In this document: positions 29,045 through 37,113 of the stretch, piece by piece | How positions within the stretch are numbered: position 1 is the stretch's first letter | Layout of the letters: each line of letters opens with the position of its first letter | Position numbers and translations under genes: made by a program | Source: a virus | Direction: 5' to 3' (one strand) | Length of the DNA stretch: 40,848 bases | IMG/VR virus record: IMGVR_UViG_3300032325_000533 | Span: 1 to 40,848 of that record | Notes under the pieces: generated by a model | Told to the model about the DNA's origin: nothing | Database searches by the model: none | The model's input: only the letters and a program-made list of their open reading frames with translations

Positions 29045-31684
29045 ATGACGACCTACACGCACACCTTCCCGGATGGGGCGGTCATCACCTACACGCCGCC
29101 GGAGGCGGGCCCGCCGCCGCAGCAGTTCGCTCCGCTTCCGGCGGACTATCCCGCAGCAGTTGCAGTGCCGCCCCTCAACGAAACGGCAGGCAACTTGGGC
29201 TATCTTACCGGGCCGACTGAGGCGGAGTGCGCCAACATGTTTGGCGGGGCTTCTGTCGTGGAAGGTGCAATCGCTGTCAAAGTCAGGCTGCAACCCAGCT
29301 TTATGGGTGGGGACGGGAACAAGCCCGCGACCTACATCATGGGCCACGGAACTCCAGCGAGTCAAAATCGTGCTTGGTGTCTTTATTGGCTTGGCGGTGC
29401 TGCTGCAGCAGCAAACGCAGGACGCTTTCAGTGGCAGTATCAGCGGGGGACAGGTGACAACATAACGCCCCTTATGCCTCGCCGGATCGCGCCAAATGAG
29501 CAAGGCGTCGTTGAGGCGTTTCTGGTTTTCCGTCGCAAAGCTGATGCGGGTGGCACCTGGGAAGCACTGGCAATACAGCAGGGTGACACTGCAGTTGTCG
29601 CGCCGATCGGCGATGAAATAACTGTTGACAATGTTTTAGGTATTTCGAGTGCTTTGCAGGCGCCTCTGCGCCTGTTTACAGCCACCGCCGCAGCAGCCAA
29701 CGCTTTCAATTACGCCGGGGGCTGCGCACTCTCCGATTTGATTTACATTCAAGGCGCTGCTGGCACAGACGCAGAATGGCTGCGGGTCGCCAACGGTGAA
29801 AATCCAGCGACCGTATTTCCATCCACCCTGCACTACCATTACCCCTTAGGGGGGTCCGCCGGTCTTGCCAAAGCGGCAGGATCACGGGCAACTTCACCCT
29901 TCACTGTGCAAGGCTCAGGCGTCTATTATTCGACGCAGCTTCTCCCGACTGCTGGCACGACGACTGCGGCCAACAGCATCTATGTTCTTGGCAGCAACTG
30001 GGGGCATGTTCACCCGCTTCCGCCATCGGCGTTGATCGAGAACGAGGCGGCTGCAGGCGGCTTGGCGGGCATCATGACAAAGACGACGACCGTGCTTCTG
30101 CCGGTTTCCATCGGCGGCACGGCAACTCGCGTCGAAGCTCGTGTGTGCCGCGAAGATGACGGTGCGGTCATTCAAGACTGGACGCTGCGCGATGTGGAGG
30201 GCGGGACAGGCGCAGCGCTTACCGGTAATCACACGCTGATCATTCCTGGCGTTCGACCGGCTAACGGCCTCGGCCATGTTTATGATGTTCGCCGGCAGGA
30301 CGACCCGAGTTGCGTTTTCCGCTATCGCGCTCGGGAAGATGTCGGCATCGGCGCGGCTTGGGGGGCGTCACAGTCCCAAATGGCTCGTGTGATCTCCAAT
30401 GATGCTGGTGCAGCTGGCACCGGCCTGGTCACTCCGGTTGCAGGAGTTGGCGACACCGTCACCGTCACTTTGGAGCGGGCGGGAAAAAATGGCTTTGTGC
30501 CTCCGGCCAACGCACCGCTCAGGGCTGGTCTGACGACCAACGGGTTCATGGCCTTCGCCAACATGTGGCGCAGCAACTTCCCCACCCTTAAAGTGCATAT
30601 CACTGCACTGTCCAAGTCTGGCACCAGCACGCAGATGTGGCTGGAAGACAAGGTTAACGCGGTCACTCCCCTTAACTGGTGGGGCGATGGGGCCAATCCT
30701 GCAAGTGGGGTTGTGACGGCTCACACGCTCGCCGCCCGTCGCAGGTTCAGTGCCTTCTTGGTGTCGTGGCACACAGACGACCGTGGAAAAATCGACGGCT
30801 GGCAGGAGCGGTTCAACGAATTGTTCTCGCTGAACGAGGCTTCGGCCGGCGCGGCAGTGACAGGCTGGACTGTGCCCTACACTTCCAGAAAGAGCTTTGC
30901 CAAGTTTCCCGGGGGGCTGGTCTTTACACCCCATATCATTGGCTTCCCAGTGTCTCGTGAGTCGGAAGCTACAGGCGGGGTGGCAATGACTGCTTCTCGC
31001 AGCCGCACCTTCGCCGCTCAGCGAAAACAGCAGTTTGACTATTTCTCGAATGGGGTAGGCCGCGCCGCGGGCATCACCAGTTATGTTGCAAACTACCAGA
31101 CTGCAACGGAGATGCCTGTAGCCAGGGAGGCTCACCATACCAATGCAGCAGCGCGCGGAAATCCGCTCTTCTCTGTTCAGGTTGCGCAGGGCCTTGCTCG
31201 CGCAGCGGGCCTTACCCCCGGCTGGTATGTCGGCGCCGGCCGCGACTTGCCGAAGGTGTCTGGCGCGACTGGCGCTGGAACGCCCACCATCACCGTGTCT
31301 TTCGCTCTGCCTGCCGGTTGGACGCTGCGCACCCTGGATCCGGCAGCAACCGCCGTCGAAGAGTTCTGGGTGTCGCAAGACAACGGGGTGAATTGGGTGC
31401 GGGCGAACACGCTTGGAACGGTCACGATTGTTTCCGGGCAGGTGCGGCTCGCAAAGACTACCGGAAATTGGGCGGGCGTTGGCAACATGCTGATCCAGTA
31501 TAACGCCAGCGCCCCGGTTTCGACCGGCACTCTGGCGACTGACAATACGCAGCTTGGCCAGATGCTGTTTGCCGAAATGCCGGTGGGCGAGACTGTTCGG
31601 GCGCTTTGGCCTGCAGCAACAACGGAATTGGTGGATGGTCTGCCGATTGCGCCGGACATTGACCCTGTGGCGGTGCTGGTATGA
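29045..31684 (+). CDS. Large receptor-binding protein with SASA/SGNH-like C-terminal esterase features
   Basis: Product of 879 aa from ATG 29045 (AGGAG 7 nt upstream). ATG 28997 within the repeat would give 895 aa, MMNLYPSDTGGA. Residues 40-330 are beta-rich and probably bind the particle or a glycan. Residues about 430-730 resemble SGNH/sialate O-acetylesterase enzymes: WGASQSQM with Ser444 in the GQSNM place, VSWHTDDRG with His576, and AHHTNAAARGN with His697/698 in block V. This assignment is from motif memory only. The last 150 residues are again beta domains. The codon bias is more mixed than in the virion genes, as in the preceding spike. Confidence 0.6.
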   Translation: MTTYTHTFPDGAVITYTPPEAGPPPQQFAPLPADYPAAVAVPPLNETAGNLGYLTGPTEAECANMFGGASVVEGAIAVKVRLQPSFMGGDGNKPATYIMGHGTPASQNRAWCLYWLGGAAAAANAGRFQWQYQRGTGDNITPLMPRRIAPNEQGVVEAFLVFRRKADAGGTWEALAIQQGDTAVVAPIGDEITVDNVLGISSALQAPLRLFTATAAAANAFNYAGGCALSDLIYIQGAAGTDAEWLRVANGENPATVFPSTLHYHYPLGGSAGLAKAAGSRATSPFTVQGSGVYYSTQLLPTAGTTTAANSIYVLGSNWGHVHPLPPSALIENEAAAGGLAGIMTKTTTVLLPVSIGGTATRVEARVCREDDGAVIQDWTLRDVEGGTGAALTGNHTLIIPGVRPANGLGHVYDVRRQDDPSCVFRYRAREDVGIGAAWGASQSQMARVISNDAGAAGTGLVTPVAGVGDTVTVTLERAGKNGFVPPANAPLRAGLTTNGFMAFANMWRSNFPTLKVHITALSKSGTSTQMWLEDKVNAVTPLNWWGDGANPASGVVTAHTLAARRRFSAFLVSWHTDDRGKIDGWQERFNELFSLNEASAGAAVTGWTVPYTSRKSFAKFPGGLVFTPHIIGFPVSRESEATGGVAMTASRSRTFAAQRKQQFDYFSNGVGRAAGITSYVANYQTATEMPVAREAHHTNAAARGNPLFSVQVAQGLARAAGLTPGWYVGAGRDLPKVSGATGAGTPTITVSFALPAGWTLRTLDPAATAVEEFWVSQDNGVNWVRANTLGTVTIVSGQVRLAKTTGNWAGVGNMLIQYNASAPVSTGTLATDNTQLGQMLFAEMPVGETVRALWPAATTELVDGLPIAPDIDPVAVLV

Positions 31685-31715
31685 TGAACCTTTACCCATC
31701 CGACACGGGGGGAGC
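31681..31715 (+). repeat. 35-bp direct repeat, copy 2
   Basis: Same as 28997-29031 except for one base. It overlaps the stop of the second receptor-binding gene and leads into the portal gene. The copies are 2684 bp apart, exactly one fibre gene. Confidence 0.9.
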
Positions 31716-31728
31716 ATTTCAGCGATGA
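31681..31728 (+). CDS. 15-residue leader ORF coupled to portal
   Basis: MMNLYPSDTGGAFQR then TGA, whose bases overlap the portal ATG (ATGA). The first 12 residues are identical to the possible N-terminus of the preceding gene. It is either a translated coupling leader or the remnant of a fibre gene start left by recombination. Confidence 0.35.
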   Translation: MMNLYPSDTGGAFQR

Positions 31729-33365
31729 GGGATGCCGCGAAAGAAATTCTGTTCAATGAGGGCCGGCTTCGCGGGGAGCGCTCTAATTGGGATACGCAAT
31801 GGCAGCAGATTGCCGAGCGGTGCGCGCCTTCGCTGGCGAATTTCACTTCCGAGCTGACGCCTGGCGCCCGCAATACCAGCAAGATGCACGATAGCACGGC
31901 CTCTTTGGCGGCCACCAATTTCGCGGCCGCCATGGTGGGGATGACGGCACCGCGCCAGCAGCTTTGGCATGGGCTGCGCTCGGGGATCGACGAGCTGGAT
32001 CAACGGCCGGCGGTGAAGCGCTATTTCGAGATTTGGCAGCGGAAGCTGTTTTATCATCGCTATGCGCCGCTGGCGAATTTCGCCAACCAGTATCACGAAG
32101 TTCAACATTCGCTTGGGCTGTTTGGCCCTGGAGCGCTTTGGGTGGATGAGGATATCGGGCGGGGCATGGTCTATCGCTCGGTGCATATTGCTGAAATCGT
32201 GGGCGAGGAAGATCAGCATGGGCGGATGATGACGCTCTACCGGAAGTTCAAACTGTCTGCGACCAATGCACAAGAGCGCTGGGGCGAGGCGGCGCTGACG
32301 GCGCGGATGCGCAAGAGCATCGCGGACGGCAAGGGCCATGAGAAGTATGAGTTTGTGCATGCGCTGCGGCCGCGCCGGAAGCGGCAGCCGAATGCGCCGG
32401 GCTGGCGGAATATGCCGATCGAGAGCATTGTGGTGGGGGTGGCGGACGGGGTTATTATCACCGAGGGCGGCTATCGCTCCATGCCGCTGCTGTTCCCGCG
32501 CTATACCGCTTCGGCGCGGGAGCCTTATGGCCGTTCGCCGGCGATGCAGGCGCTGCCGGATATCAAGATGGTGAACCAGATGACGCGCGACCTGGTGAAC
32601 GCCAGCCAGCTCGCCATCAAGCCGCCAATGGTGATGCACGATGACGGGGTGCTTGGGCGCTTGCAGATGACGCCGGGGGCGCTGAACCGGGGCGGCCTTA
32701 GCATGGACGGGCGCATGCTGGTGCAGCCGCTGGCGACCGGCACCAATATCCCGATTGGGCGGGAGATTTTGAACGATAGCCGGGAGCTGATCAACAAGGC
32801 TTTCCTGGTGCCGCTGTTTTCGATCCTGACGGAAACGCCCGACCGCATGACGGCAACCGAAGTGTTGGAGCGCGCCAAGGAAAAGGGCGTGCTGCTGTCT
32901 CCTGCGGCGGGGCGGATCGAGGCCGAAGTTTTGGGGCCGATGATCGAGCGGGAAATGGATATTATCGAGCTGATGGGGCAGGCTCCACAGATCCCGCCAG
33001 AGTTGCAGGAAGCGAACGGCGAATATCGGATCACCTATGACAATCCGCTGACGCGGGCGGCAAAAAGCGAGCGCAGCATCGGCTTTCTGCGGACGGTGGA
33101 GGCGCTGGGGCCGATTGCGCAAGCCAATCCCGATGTGTGGGCTGAATTTGATCTTGGAGCGGCGGCGCGCGGGCTGGCCGAAGATAATGGAGTGCCGCCG
33201 AGCTGGATGCGCGACCCGGCCGAGCGCGAAGCCGAGAAGGCGGACAAGGCGATGCAGGAGCAAGCCGGCGCGCTGCTGCAAGGGGCCGGCATGGCCGGCG
33301 ATGCGGCGCTTTCGCTGGCGAAGGCGCAGCAAGTGGCGGCTGCACCTGGCGCTCCGGTGGTATGA
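31725..33365 (+). CDS. Portal (head-to-tail connector) protein
   Basis: Product of 546 aa. It begins MRDAAKEILFNEGRLRGERS and continues NWDTQWQQIAERCAPSLANF, HDSTASLAATNFAAAMVGMTAPRQQLWHGL, YRSMPLLFPRYTASAREPYGRSPAMQALPDIKMVNQ and ETPDRMTATEVLERAKEKG. This matches the T7 gp8-type connector family (PF12236). Size is right for the family (about 530-560 aa). Twelve copies form the channel at one head vertex. The ribosome site is the G-rich end of the 35-bp repeat, about 10 nt before the ATG. Composition returns here to that of the phage core. Confidence 0.92.
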   Translation: MRDAAKEILFNEGRLRGERSNWDTQWQQIAERCAPSLANFTSELTPGARNTSKMHDSTASLAATNFAAAMVGMTAPRQQLWHGLRSGIDELDQRPAVKRYFEIWQRKLFYHRYAPLANFANQYHEVQHSLGLFGPGALWVDEDIGRGMVYRSVHIAEIVGEEDQHGRMMTLYRKFKLSATNAQERWGEAALTARMRKSIADGKGHEKYEFVHALRPRRKRQPNAPGWRNMPIESIVVGVADGVIITEGGYRSMPLLFPRYTASAREPYGRSPAMQALPDIKMVNQMTRDLVNASQLAIKPPMVMHDDGVLGRLQMTPGALNRGGLSMDGRMLVQPLATGTNIPIGREILNDSRELINKAFLVPLFSILTETPDRMTATEVLERAKEKGVLLSPAAGRIEAEVLGPMIEREMDIIELMGQAPQIPPELQEANGEYRITYDNPLTRAAKSERSIGFLRTVEALGPIAQANPDVWAEFDLGAAARGLAEDNGVPPSWMRDPAEREAEKADKAMQEQAGALLQGAGMAGDAALSLAKAQQVAAAPGAPVV

Positions 33366-33661
33366 TGGATTGGGTAAGGCGGCAAGTTGCGGAAATCCGC
33401 AACCGGCGGCGGCTTGCGATGCGGCAGGCCTTTCTGGAAGTGTTCGGGACGCCTGGGGCGATGACGCCAGCACAGGAGGCGGTGGCGGCCGAGCTGCGGC
33501 GCTTCTGCTATGCGACGGTTTCGACCTTTCAGGCTGACGCGCGGGCGCACGCGCTTTGCGAGGGGCGGCGGGAGGTTTGGTTGCGCATTCAGGGCTTCCA
33601 GAATTTGAGCGAAGAACAGATTATCAGCCTGACGGAGATTGAGGATGACCGAGACGACTGA
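33362..33661 (+). CDS. Bbp19-like small structural protein
   Basis: Product of 99 aa. The pattern AFLEVFGTPGAM, ELRRFCY, STFQADARAHALCEGRREVWLRIQGF resembles the Bbp19 family of small proteins found next to portal genes in BPP-1-type podoviruses. The ATG overlaps the portal stop; the second ATG at 33365 is equally possible. The end overlaps the scaffold start by 17 bases. Confidence 0.7.
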   Translation: MMDWVRRQVAEIRNRRRLAMRQAFLEVFGTPGAMTPAQEAVAAELRRFCYATVSTFQADARAHALCEGRREVWLRIQGFQNLSEEQIISLTEIEDDRDD

Positions 33662-34550
33662 CGGCGGAGTGGGTGCGGCGGGCGCTGATGGTGCTGGAGC
33701 GCCTGACCCGGTTGCGGAGCTGATGGGGACGCCGGCGGCGCCTGCTGCTGCTGCGGAAGCTGGTGCGGCGGATGCGGGGGCGAAATGGTGGGAAGGCGAG
33801 CCTTTCAAGGTGTCTGCCGAGAAGGCGGATGCGAAGGCCTTGAGTGATGCCGAATGGCTGGCGAACAAGGGCTTCAAGAGCTTCGAGGATGCGGTGAAAT
33901 CGCACCGGGCGCTGGAGGGCAAGAATGGCGGGGCGGTGGTGCTGCCGAAAGACCCGGCGGACAAGGCGGGCTATGACGCGCTATACAAGGCGCTGGGGCG
34001 GCCGGACGATCCCAAGGGCTATGAAATTCCGGTGCCGGAAGGGGATGACGGAAAGCTGGCGGAAGCCTTCAAGCCGGTGGCGCACGACCTGGGGCTGACG
34101 GCGGCGCAAGCGAAGGGACTGGCCGAATGGCTGAACGGGACAGCGGCGGAAGCGGGCGAGGCAAACGCGGCGGCCGCGCGCGAAGCGCTGCAAGGCGAGT
34201 GGGGCGAGAAGATGACCGCCAACCTGGAGCTTGCGCGGCGCGGTTTTACGGAAATGGGGCTTGACAATGCGGCGGTGAACAAAATTGCGCAGGGCTATGG
34301 GCTGGCCGAGACGATGAAGCTGTTTGCCAAGCTGGCGCCAGCGCTGGGCGAGGCCGGTAGCCTGCCGGGCGGGCAAGGCGGCGGCTTTGGCAAGTCGGCA
34401 GAACAGATTGCGCAGCGCAAGCATGAGATTGTGAACACGGCGGAGCTGCGCCAAAAACTCTATGACGGCGATCCGGCGCTTCGCGCGGAGTGGGACGAAA
34501 TTGCGGCATTCGAGGCCGAGCGGGCGGAGGCGGCTCTGAAAGCCGCATAG
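33645..34550 (+). CDS. Capsid scaffolding protein
   Basis: Product of 301 aa from MTETTDGGVGAAGA (GGAG 7 nt upstream). The N-terminal 50 residues are acidic, Ala/Gly-rich and disordered. Residues 55-120 carry DAEWLANKGFKSFEDAVKSHRALEGKNG and LPKDPADKAGYDALYKALGRPDDPKGYEIP, a signature I know from podoviral capsid assembly (scaffold) proteins. The C-terminal helix is charged, as needed for coat binding. Location between portal and major capsid gene matches T7 gp9. A strong terminator follows. Confidence 0.8.
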   Translation: MTETTDGGVGAAGADGAGAPDPVAELMGTPAAPAAAAEAGAADAGAKWWEGEPFKVSAEKADAKALSDAEWLANKGFKSFEDAVKSHRALEGKNGGAVVLPKDPADKAGYDALYKALGRPDDPKGYEIPVPEGDDGKLAEAFKPVAHDLGLTAAQAKGLAEWLNGTAAEAGEANAAAAREALQGEWGEKMTANLELARRGFTEMGLDNAAVNKIAQGYGLAETMKLFAKLAPALGEAGSLPGGQGGGFGKSAEQIAQRKHEIVNTAELRQKLYDGDPALRAEWDEIAAFEAERAEAALKAA

Positions 34551-34574
34551 GTAAAGTCAAGCAAAAAAAAGATG

Positions 34575-34604
34575 AAAGGGGGGCTTGCTTTTGCCCCCCT
34601 TTTT
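34575..34604 (+). terminator. Rho-independent terminator after the scaffold gene
   Basis: AAAGGGGGGC, an 8-nt loop and GCCCCCCTTT followed by more T: a 10-bp stem with a T-run. Transcripts reaching the capsid gene from upstream must read through it. Confidence 0.85.
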
Positions 34605-34778
34605 CGTGGCACTCAACCGCCCATCAAGCCCGGACAAGGTTAGCCCAGCTTTCCCCCGGCCCTGGTGGTGGATGCCGCCCGGCGATGCGGCCGTTAAACG
34701 ACAGGAAGGCCCGGCAACTCCGACAAGCCCTCCGATTGAGCCTGATTTCTCCAATGCTTGATCGAAGGGATTTTTCCA
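34605..34778. other. Untranslated region before the capsid gene
   Basis: 174 bp without an ORF of merit. It holds the ribosome site AAGGG 9 nt before the capsid ATG. I see no consensus promoter. Because a terminator lies just upstream and another just after the capsid gene, a promoter of unusual type may be hidden here. Confidence 0.4.
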
Positions 34779-35708
34779 ATGTCTTTCACAGTTCCCGTTA
34801 CTGCCGTTTCGACCTTCACCAACAATGTGCAGCTTGCCTTGCAGCAAAAGACCAGCAAGCTTGCACCCTATGCGATGCAGCAATCCCTGACGGGTAAGCT
34901 GGTGGAAGTGCAAAACCTCGTTGGCTCTTCGCTGCCGCAACGCGCCACCACCCGCTTTGGCGCGACCAAATACAATGACACTCCGCACACGCGGCGCTGG
35001 GTTGGCAAGACGCCGGAGTATTACTTCGCTGAACCCGTTGACACGGCGGATCAACTGATGGCCGTTATCGGCCTGGAAGGCAGTTATACAACGGCAGCGG
35101 CGGCGACCATTGCCCGTTCGCGCGATATGGCCTGGCTGGAAGGTTTTTATGGCACGGCACAGACCGGCGAAACCGGCGCAACGCTGGTTGGCTTTGCCGC
35201 TGCGAATATCGTGGCGGTGGATGTGGGCGCGGCGGCCGCGACCGGCCTGAATATCGCCAAGCTGCGCGCGGCGCAAAAGGTGCTGCGCACCAACCTGGTT
35301 GATCTGGACAGTGAAGAAGCCTGGATGGTGGTGACGGCCGAACAAGTCGAGGATTTGCAATCGCAGGTTGAAGTGCAATCCAGCGACTTCAACAAGGTGG
35401 ACGGGCCGGGCTTCAACCGGGACGGCAAGCTCACCAAGCTGCTCGGCTTCAACTTCATCGAAATGCAATACGGGGATGCGGCGGTGGTGGGCGATGATAT
35501 CGCTGCGATCACGCTGCAATCGGCCGGCGTGCGGCGGGTGCCATTCTGGGTGAAATCCGGCATGTGCGTGAACACTTGGGATCCGATGCGCATGTTCATC
35601 GACCGGCTGCCCGGCAACCAGCAGATGACGCAGGTGTGGGCCGGCACGACCCTTGCCGCGACCCGCACCGAAGAAGGCAAGTGCGGGCAGGTGCTTTGCC
35701 AAGAGTGA
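34779..35708 (+). CDS. Major capsid protein
   Basis: Product of 309 aa, MSFTVPVTAVSTFTNN. Features such as LALQQKTSKLAPYAMQQSLTGKLVEVQNLVG, KTPEYYFAEPVDTADQLM, AWLEGFYGTAQTG and VKSGMCVNTWDPMRMFIDRLPGNQQMTQVW fit the podoviral coat family (Phage_capsid_2 type), which is expected to have the HK97 fold. It follows the scaffold gene as in T7-type phages and is isolated by hairpins on both sides, so it can be made at its own level. An in-frame TTG at 34758 is less likely than this ATG. Confidence 0.9.
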   Translation: MSFTVPVTAVSTFTNNVQLALQQKTSKLAPYAMQQSLTGKLVEVQNLVGSSLPQRATTRFGATKYNDTPHTRRWVGKTPEYYFAEPVDTADQLMAVIGLEGSYTTAAAATIARSRDMAWLEGFYGTAQTGETGATLVGFAAANIVAVDVGAAAATGLNIAKLRAAQKVLRTNLVDLDSEEAWMVVTAEQVEDLQSQVEVQSSDFNKVDGPGFNRDGKLTKLLGFNFIEMQYGDAAVVGDDIAAITLQSAGVRRVPFWVKSGMCVNTWDPMRMFIDRLPGNQQMTQVWAGTTLAATRTEEGKCGQVLCQE

Positions 35709-35716
35709 TGATTTGA

Positions 35717-35743
35717 CCCCGCCGGAGTGATCCGGCGGGGTTT
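35717..35743 (+). terminator. Terminator after the major capsid gene
   Basis: CCCCGCCGGA, GTGA loop, TCCGGCGGGG and TTT: a perfect 10-bp stem with a short T-run, 9 bp after the capsid stop. Confidence 0.8.
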
Positions 35744-35791
35744 CCAGCTTTTGCCGTGGTGGCGAAGTGATGATTTTTCAGGAGAAAGACA

Positions 35792-36241
35792 ATGGCAGTT
35801 CGTTATTCGAGGGAAGCAACCGGGGTGCTGGACGGAACCCGGCCGCCGCTTTCGTTCAATGGTGCGGTGCAGGGCGACCTTCGCCGGATGCGTGCCAGCA
35901 TCGACCTGGCGACCGTGGGCGCGGTGACGGCCTCCGATCAGGTGGTGCTGGGCGAGCTTCCGGCCGGCGCGGCTTTCGCTTTCGGTGTGCTGACCTGTTC
36001 GGTGACGCTGGCGACTTCGGTGGTGGCAATCGGAACGGGTGCGACCCATGCCACCAACGGGCAGTTTCGGGCTGCGGCGGTTTCGACTGCGGTGGAAACG
36101 CCGGCGCTGTTCGGCATCACCACCGGGCAGATTGCGGCACCGAGCGCGGCAAAGGCGGCGGTTTATCTGACCGTGGCGACCGCGACCCTTCCGACGACCG
36201 GGATCGTGAATGTCGATATCTTCTATAGCATGATTCACTAA
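35792..36241 (+). CDS. Head decoration-like protein
   Basis: Product of 149 aa starting MAVRYSREATGVLDGTRPPL. AGGAG is 7 nt upstream. Beta-rich, Ala/Thr/Val-rich (TASDQVVLGELPAGAAFAFGVLTCSVTLATSVVAIGTG, KAAVYLTVATATLPTTGIVNVDIFY). A protein of this kind right after the coat gene often decorates the capsid. Identified by position and fold type only. Confidence 0.6.
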   Translation: MAVRYSREATGVLDGTRPPLSFNGAVQGDLRRMRASIDLATVGAVTASDQVVLGELPAGAAFAFGVLTCSVTLATSVVAIGTGATHATNGQFRAAAVSTAVETPALFGITTGQIAAPSAAKAAVYLTVATATLPTTGIVNVDIFYSMIH

Positions 36242-36246
36242 TCGAC

Positions 36247-36275
36247 GGCGGCGCCGGGCAACCGGCGCCGCCCTT
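36247..36275 (+). terminator. Perfect 11-bp GC hairpin after the decoration gene
   Basis: GGCGGCGCCGG, GCAA tetraloop, CCGGCGCCGCC, then CTT. The stem is very strong but the T-run is poor, so it may be an attenuator or an mRNA-stabilising hairpin rather than a full stop. Confidence 0.6.
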
Positions 36276-36327
36276 GTAGCGGAAAGGTGCCGGCCGCGCC
36301 CGGAATTGGCGGCCAGAGGAGAGCAAC

Positions 36328-36525
36328 ATGGCGACACGCAAATACACTCTGGTGCTTGGCAAGGGCCATGAGGGCGTTGTGGAAGCGGCAGGCACCGCCA
36401 TCACCGGCAACCCGGCGGTGGAAGTGAATTTCGACTTCAATCCGCAGATGACACAGGCGGAAGCCTTGAAGCTCATCGACGGTGTCAAGACCTATATCAT
36501 CGAGAACAAATGGCCGCCGGCATAG
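36328..36525 (+). CDS. 65-aa particle protein, stand-alone copy of the spike N-terminal module
   Basis: MATRKYTLVLGKGHEGVVEA, with AGGAG 6 nt upstream. Without gaps it is identical at 29 of 65 positions to residues 1-65 of the spike at 26664, sharing LG, GTAI, PAVEVN, DF and the final WPP. The family is not recognised. Its place between decoration and tail tube genes, and its use as a spike N-terminus, suggest it is a particle-attachment module. Confidence 0.7.
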   Translation: MATRKYTLVLGKGHEGVVEAAGTAITGNPAVEVNFDFNPQMTQAEALKLIDGVKTYIIENKWPPA

Positions 36526-36540
36526 AAAGGCGCTTCTCCC

Positions 36541-37110
36541 ATGGCTTCAGCTACGGAGATCGCCAATCTTGCACTGACCAAGCTGGGCGATGAAGGCGAA
36601 ATAATCGAATTGACCGAGGACACGCGCGCGGCGCGTGCGGTGAATAGCTGCTTCGCGGCGATGCGCAACGCGGTGCTGCGGGATCATCCCTGGAATTTTG
36701 CCACCAAGCGCACCCAGCTTGCCGCCTCTACCGATGTGCCGGCCTGGGGCGGCTATACCGCCTTCCCGCTGCCTTCCGACTTTCTGCGACTGCTGGAAAT
36801 CGAACATGACCCGGAATGGCAGCTTGAGGGGCAGTTCATCCTGGTGCGGCAGGCTGGGCCGCTGAACCTTCGCTATACCGCGCGGATCGAGGACACCGGG
36901 CTATTTGATGCGCTGTTCGTGGAAGCGCTGGCCTGCCGGATCGCGGTGCAGGTGGCGACCCGGATTACCGGCAACGCGAGTGCGCAGGACATGGCCGAAG
37001 GACTTTACCGGGCGGCGCTGGCGGCGGCAAAGCGGGTGGACGGGCAGGACAATCCGCCGGACGAGCTGCCGGATTATAGCTGGTTTGCTTCGCGCGAATT
37101 GGACGGCTAG
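36541..37110 (+). CDS. Tail tubular protein A (T7 gp11-like)
   Basis: Product of 189 aa. MASATEIANLALTKLGDEGE and ARAVNSCFAAMRNAVLRDHPWNFATKRTQL are the signature of the podoviral tail tube/adaptor protein family (PF17212 type). The usual length is about 190-200 aa. It forms the ring between portal and tail nozzle. AAAGG stands about 10 nt upstream. The nozzle gene follows immediately. Confidence 0.9.
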   Translation: MASATEIANLALTKLGDEGEIIELTEDTRAARAVNSCFAAMRNAVLRDHPWNFATKRTQLAASTDVPAWGGYTAFPLPSDFLRLLEIEHDPEWQLEGQFILVRQAGPLNLRYTARIEDTGLFDALFVEALACRIAVQVATRITGNASAQDMAEGLYRAALAAAKRVDGQDNPPDELPDYSWFASRELDG

Positions 37111-37113
37111 GCC

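Noticed and set aside
26664-31684. Diversity-generating retroelement acting on the fibre genes
   Set aside because: No reverse transcriptase, no template/variable repeat pair and no accessory gene were found. The 35-bp repeats are at gene starts and nearly identical, without adenine-specific changes.
31719-33473. 584-codon - strand ORF opposite the portal
   Set aside because: Antisense shadow; the portal on the + strand is well supported.
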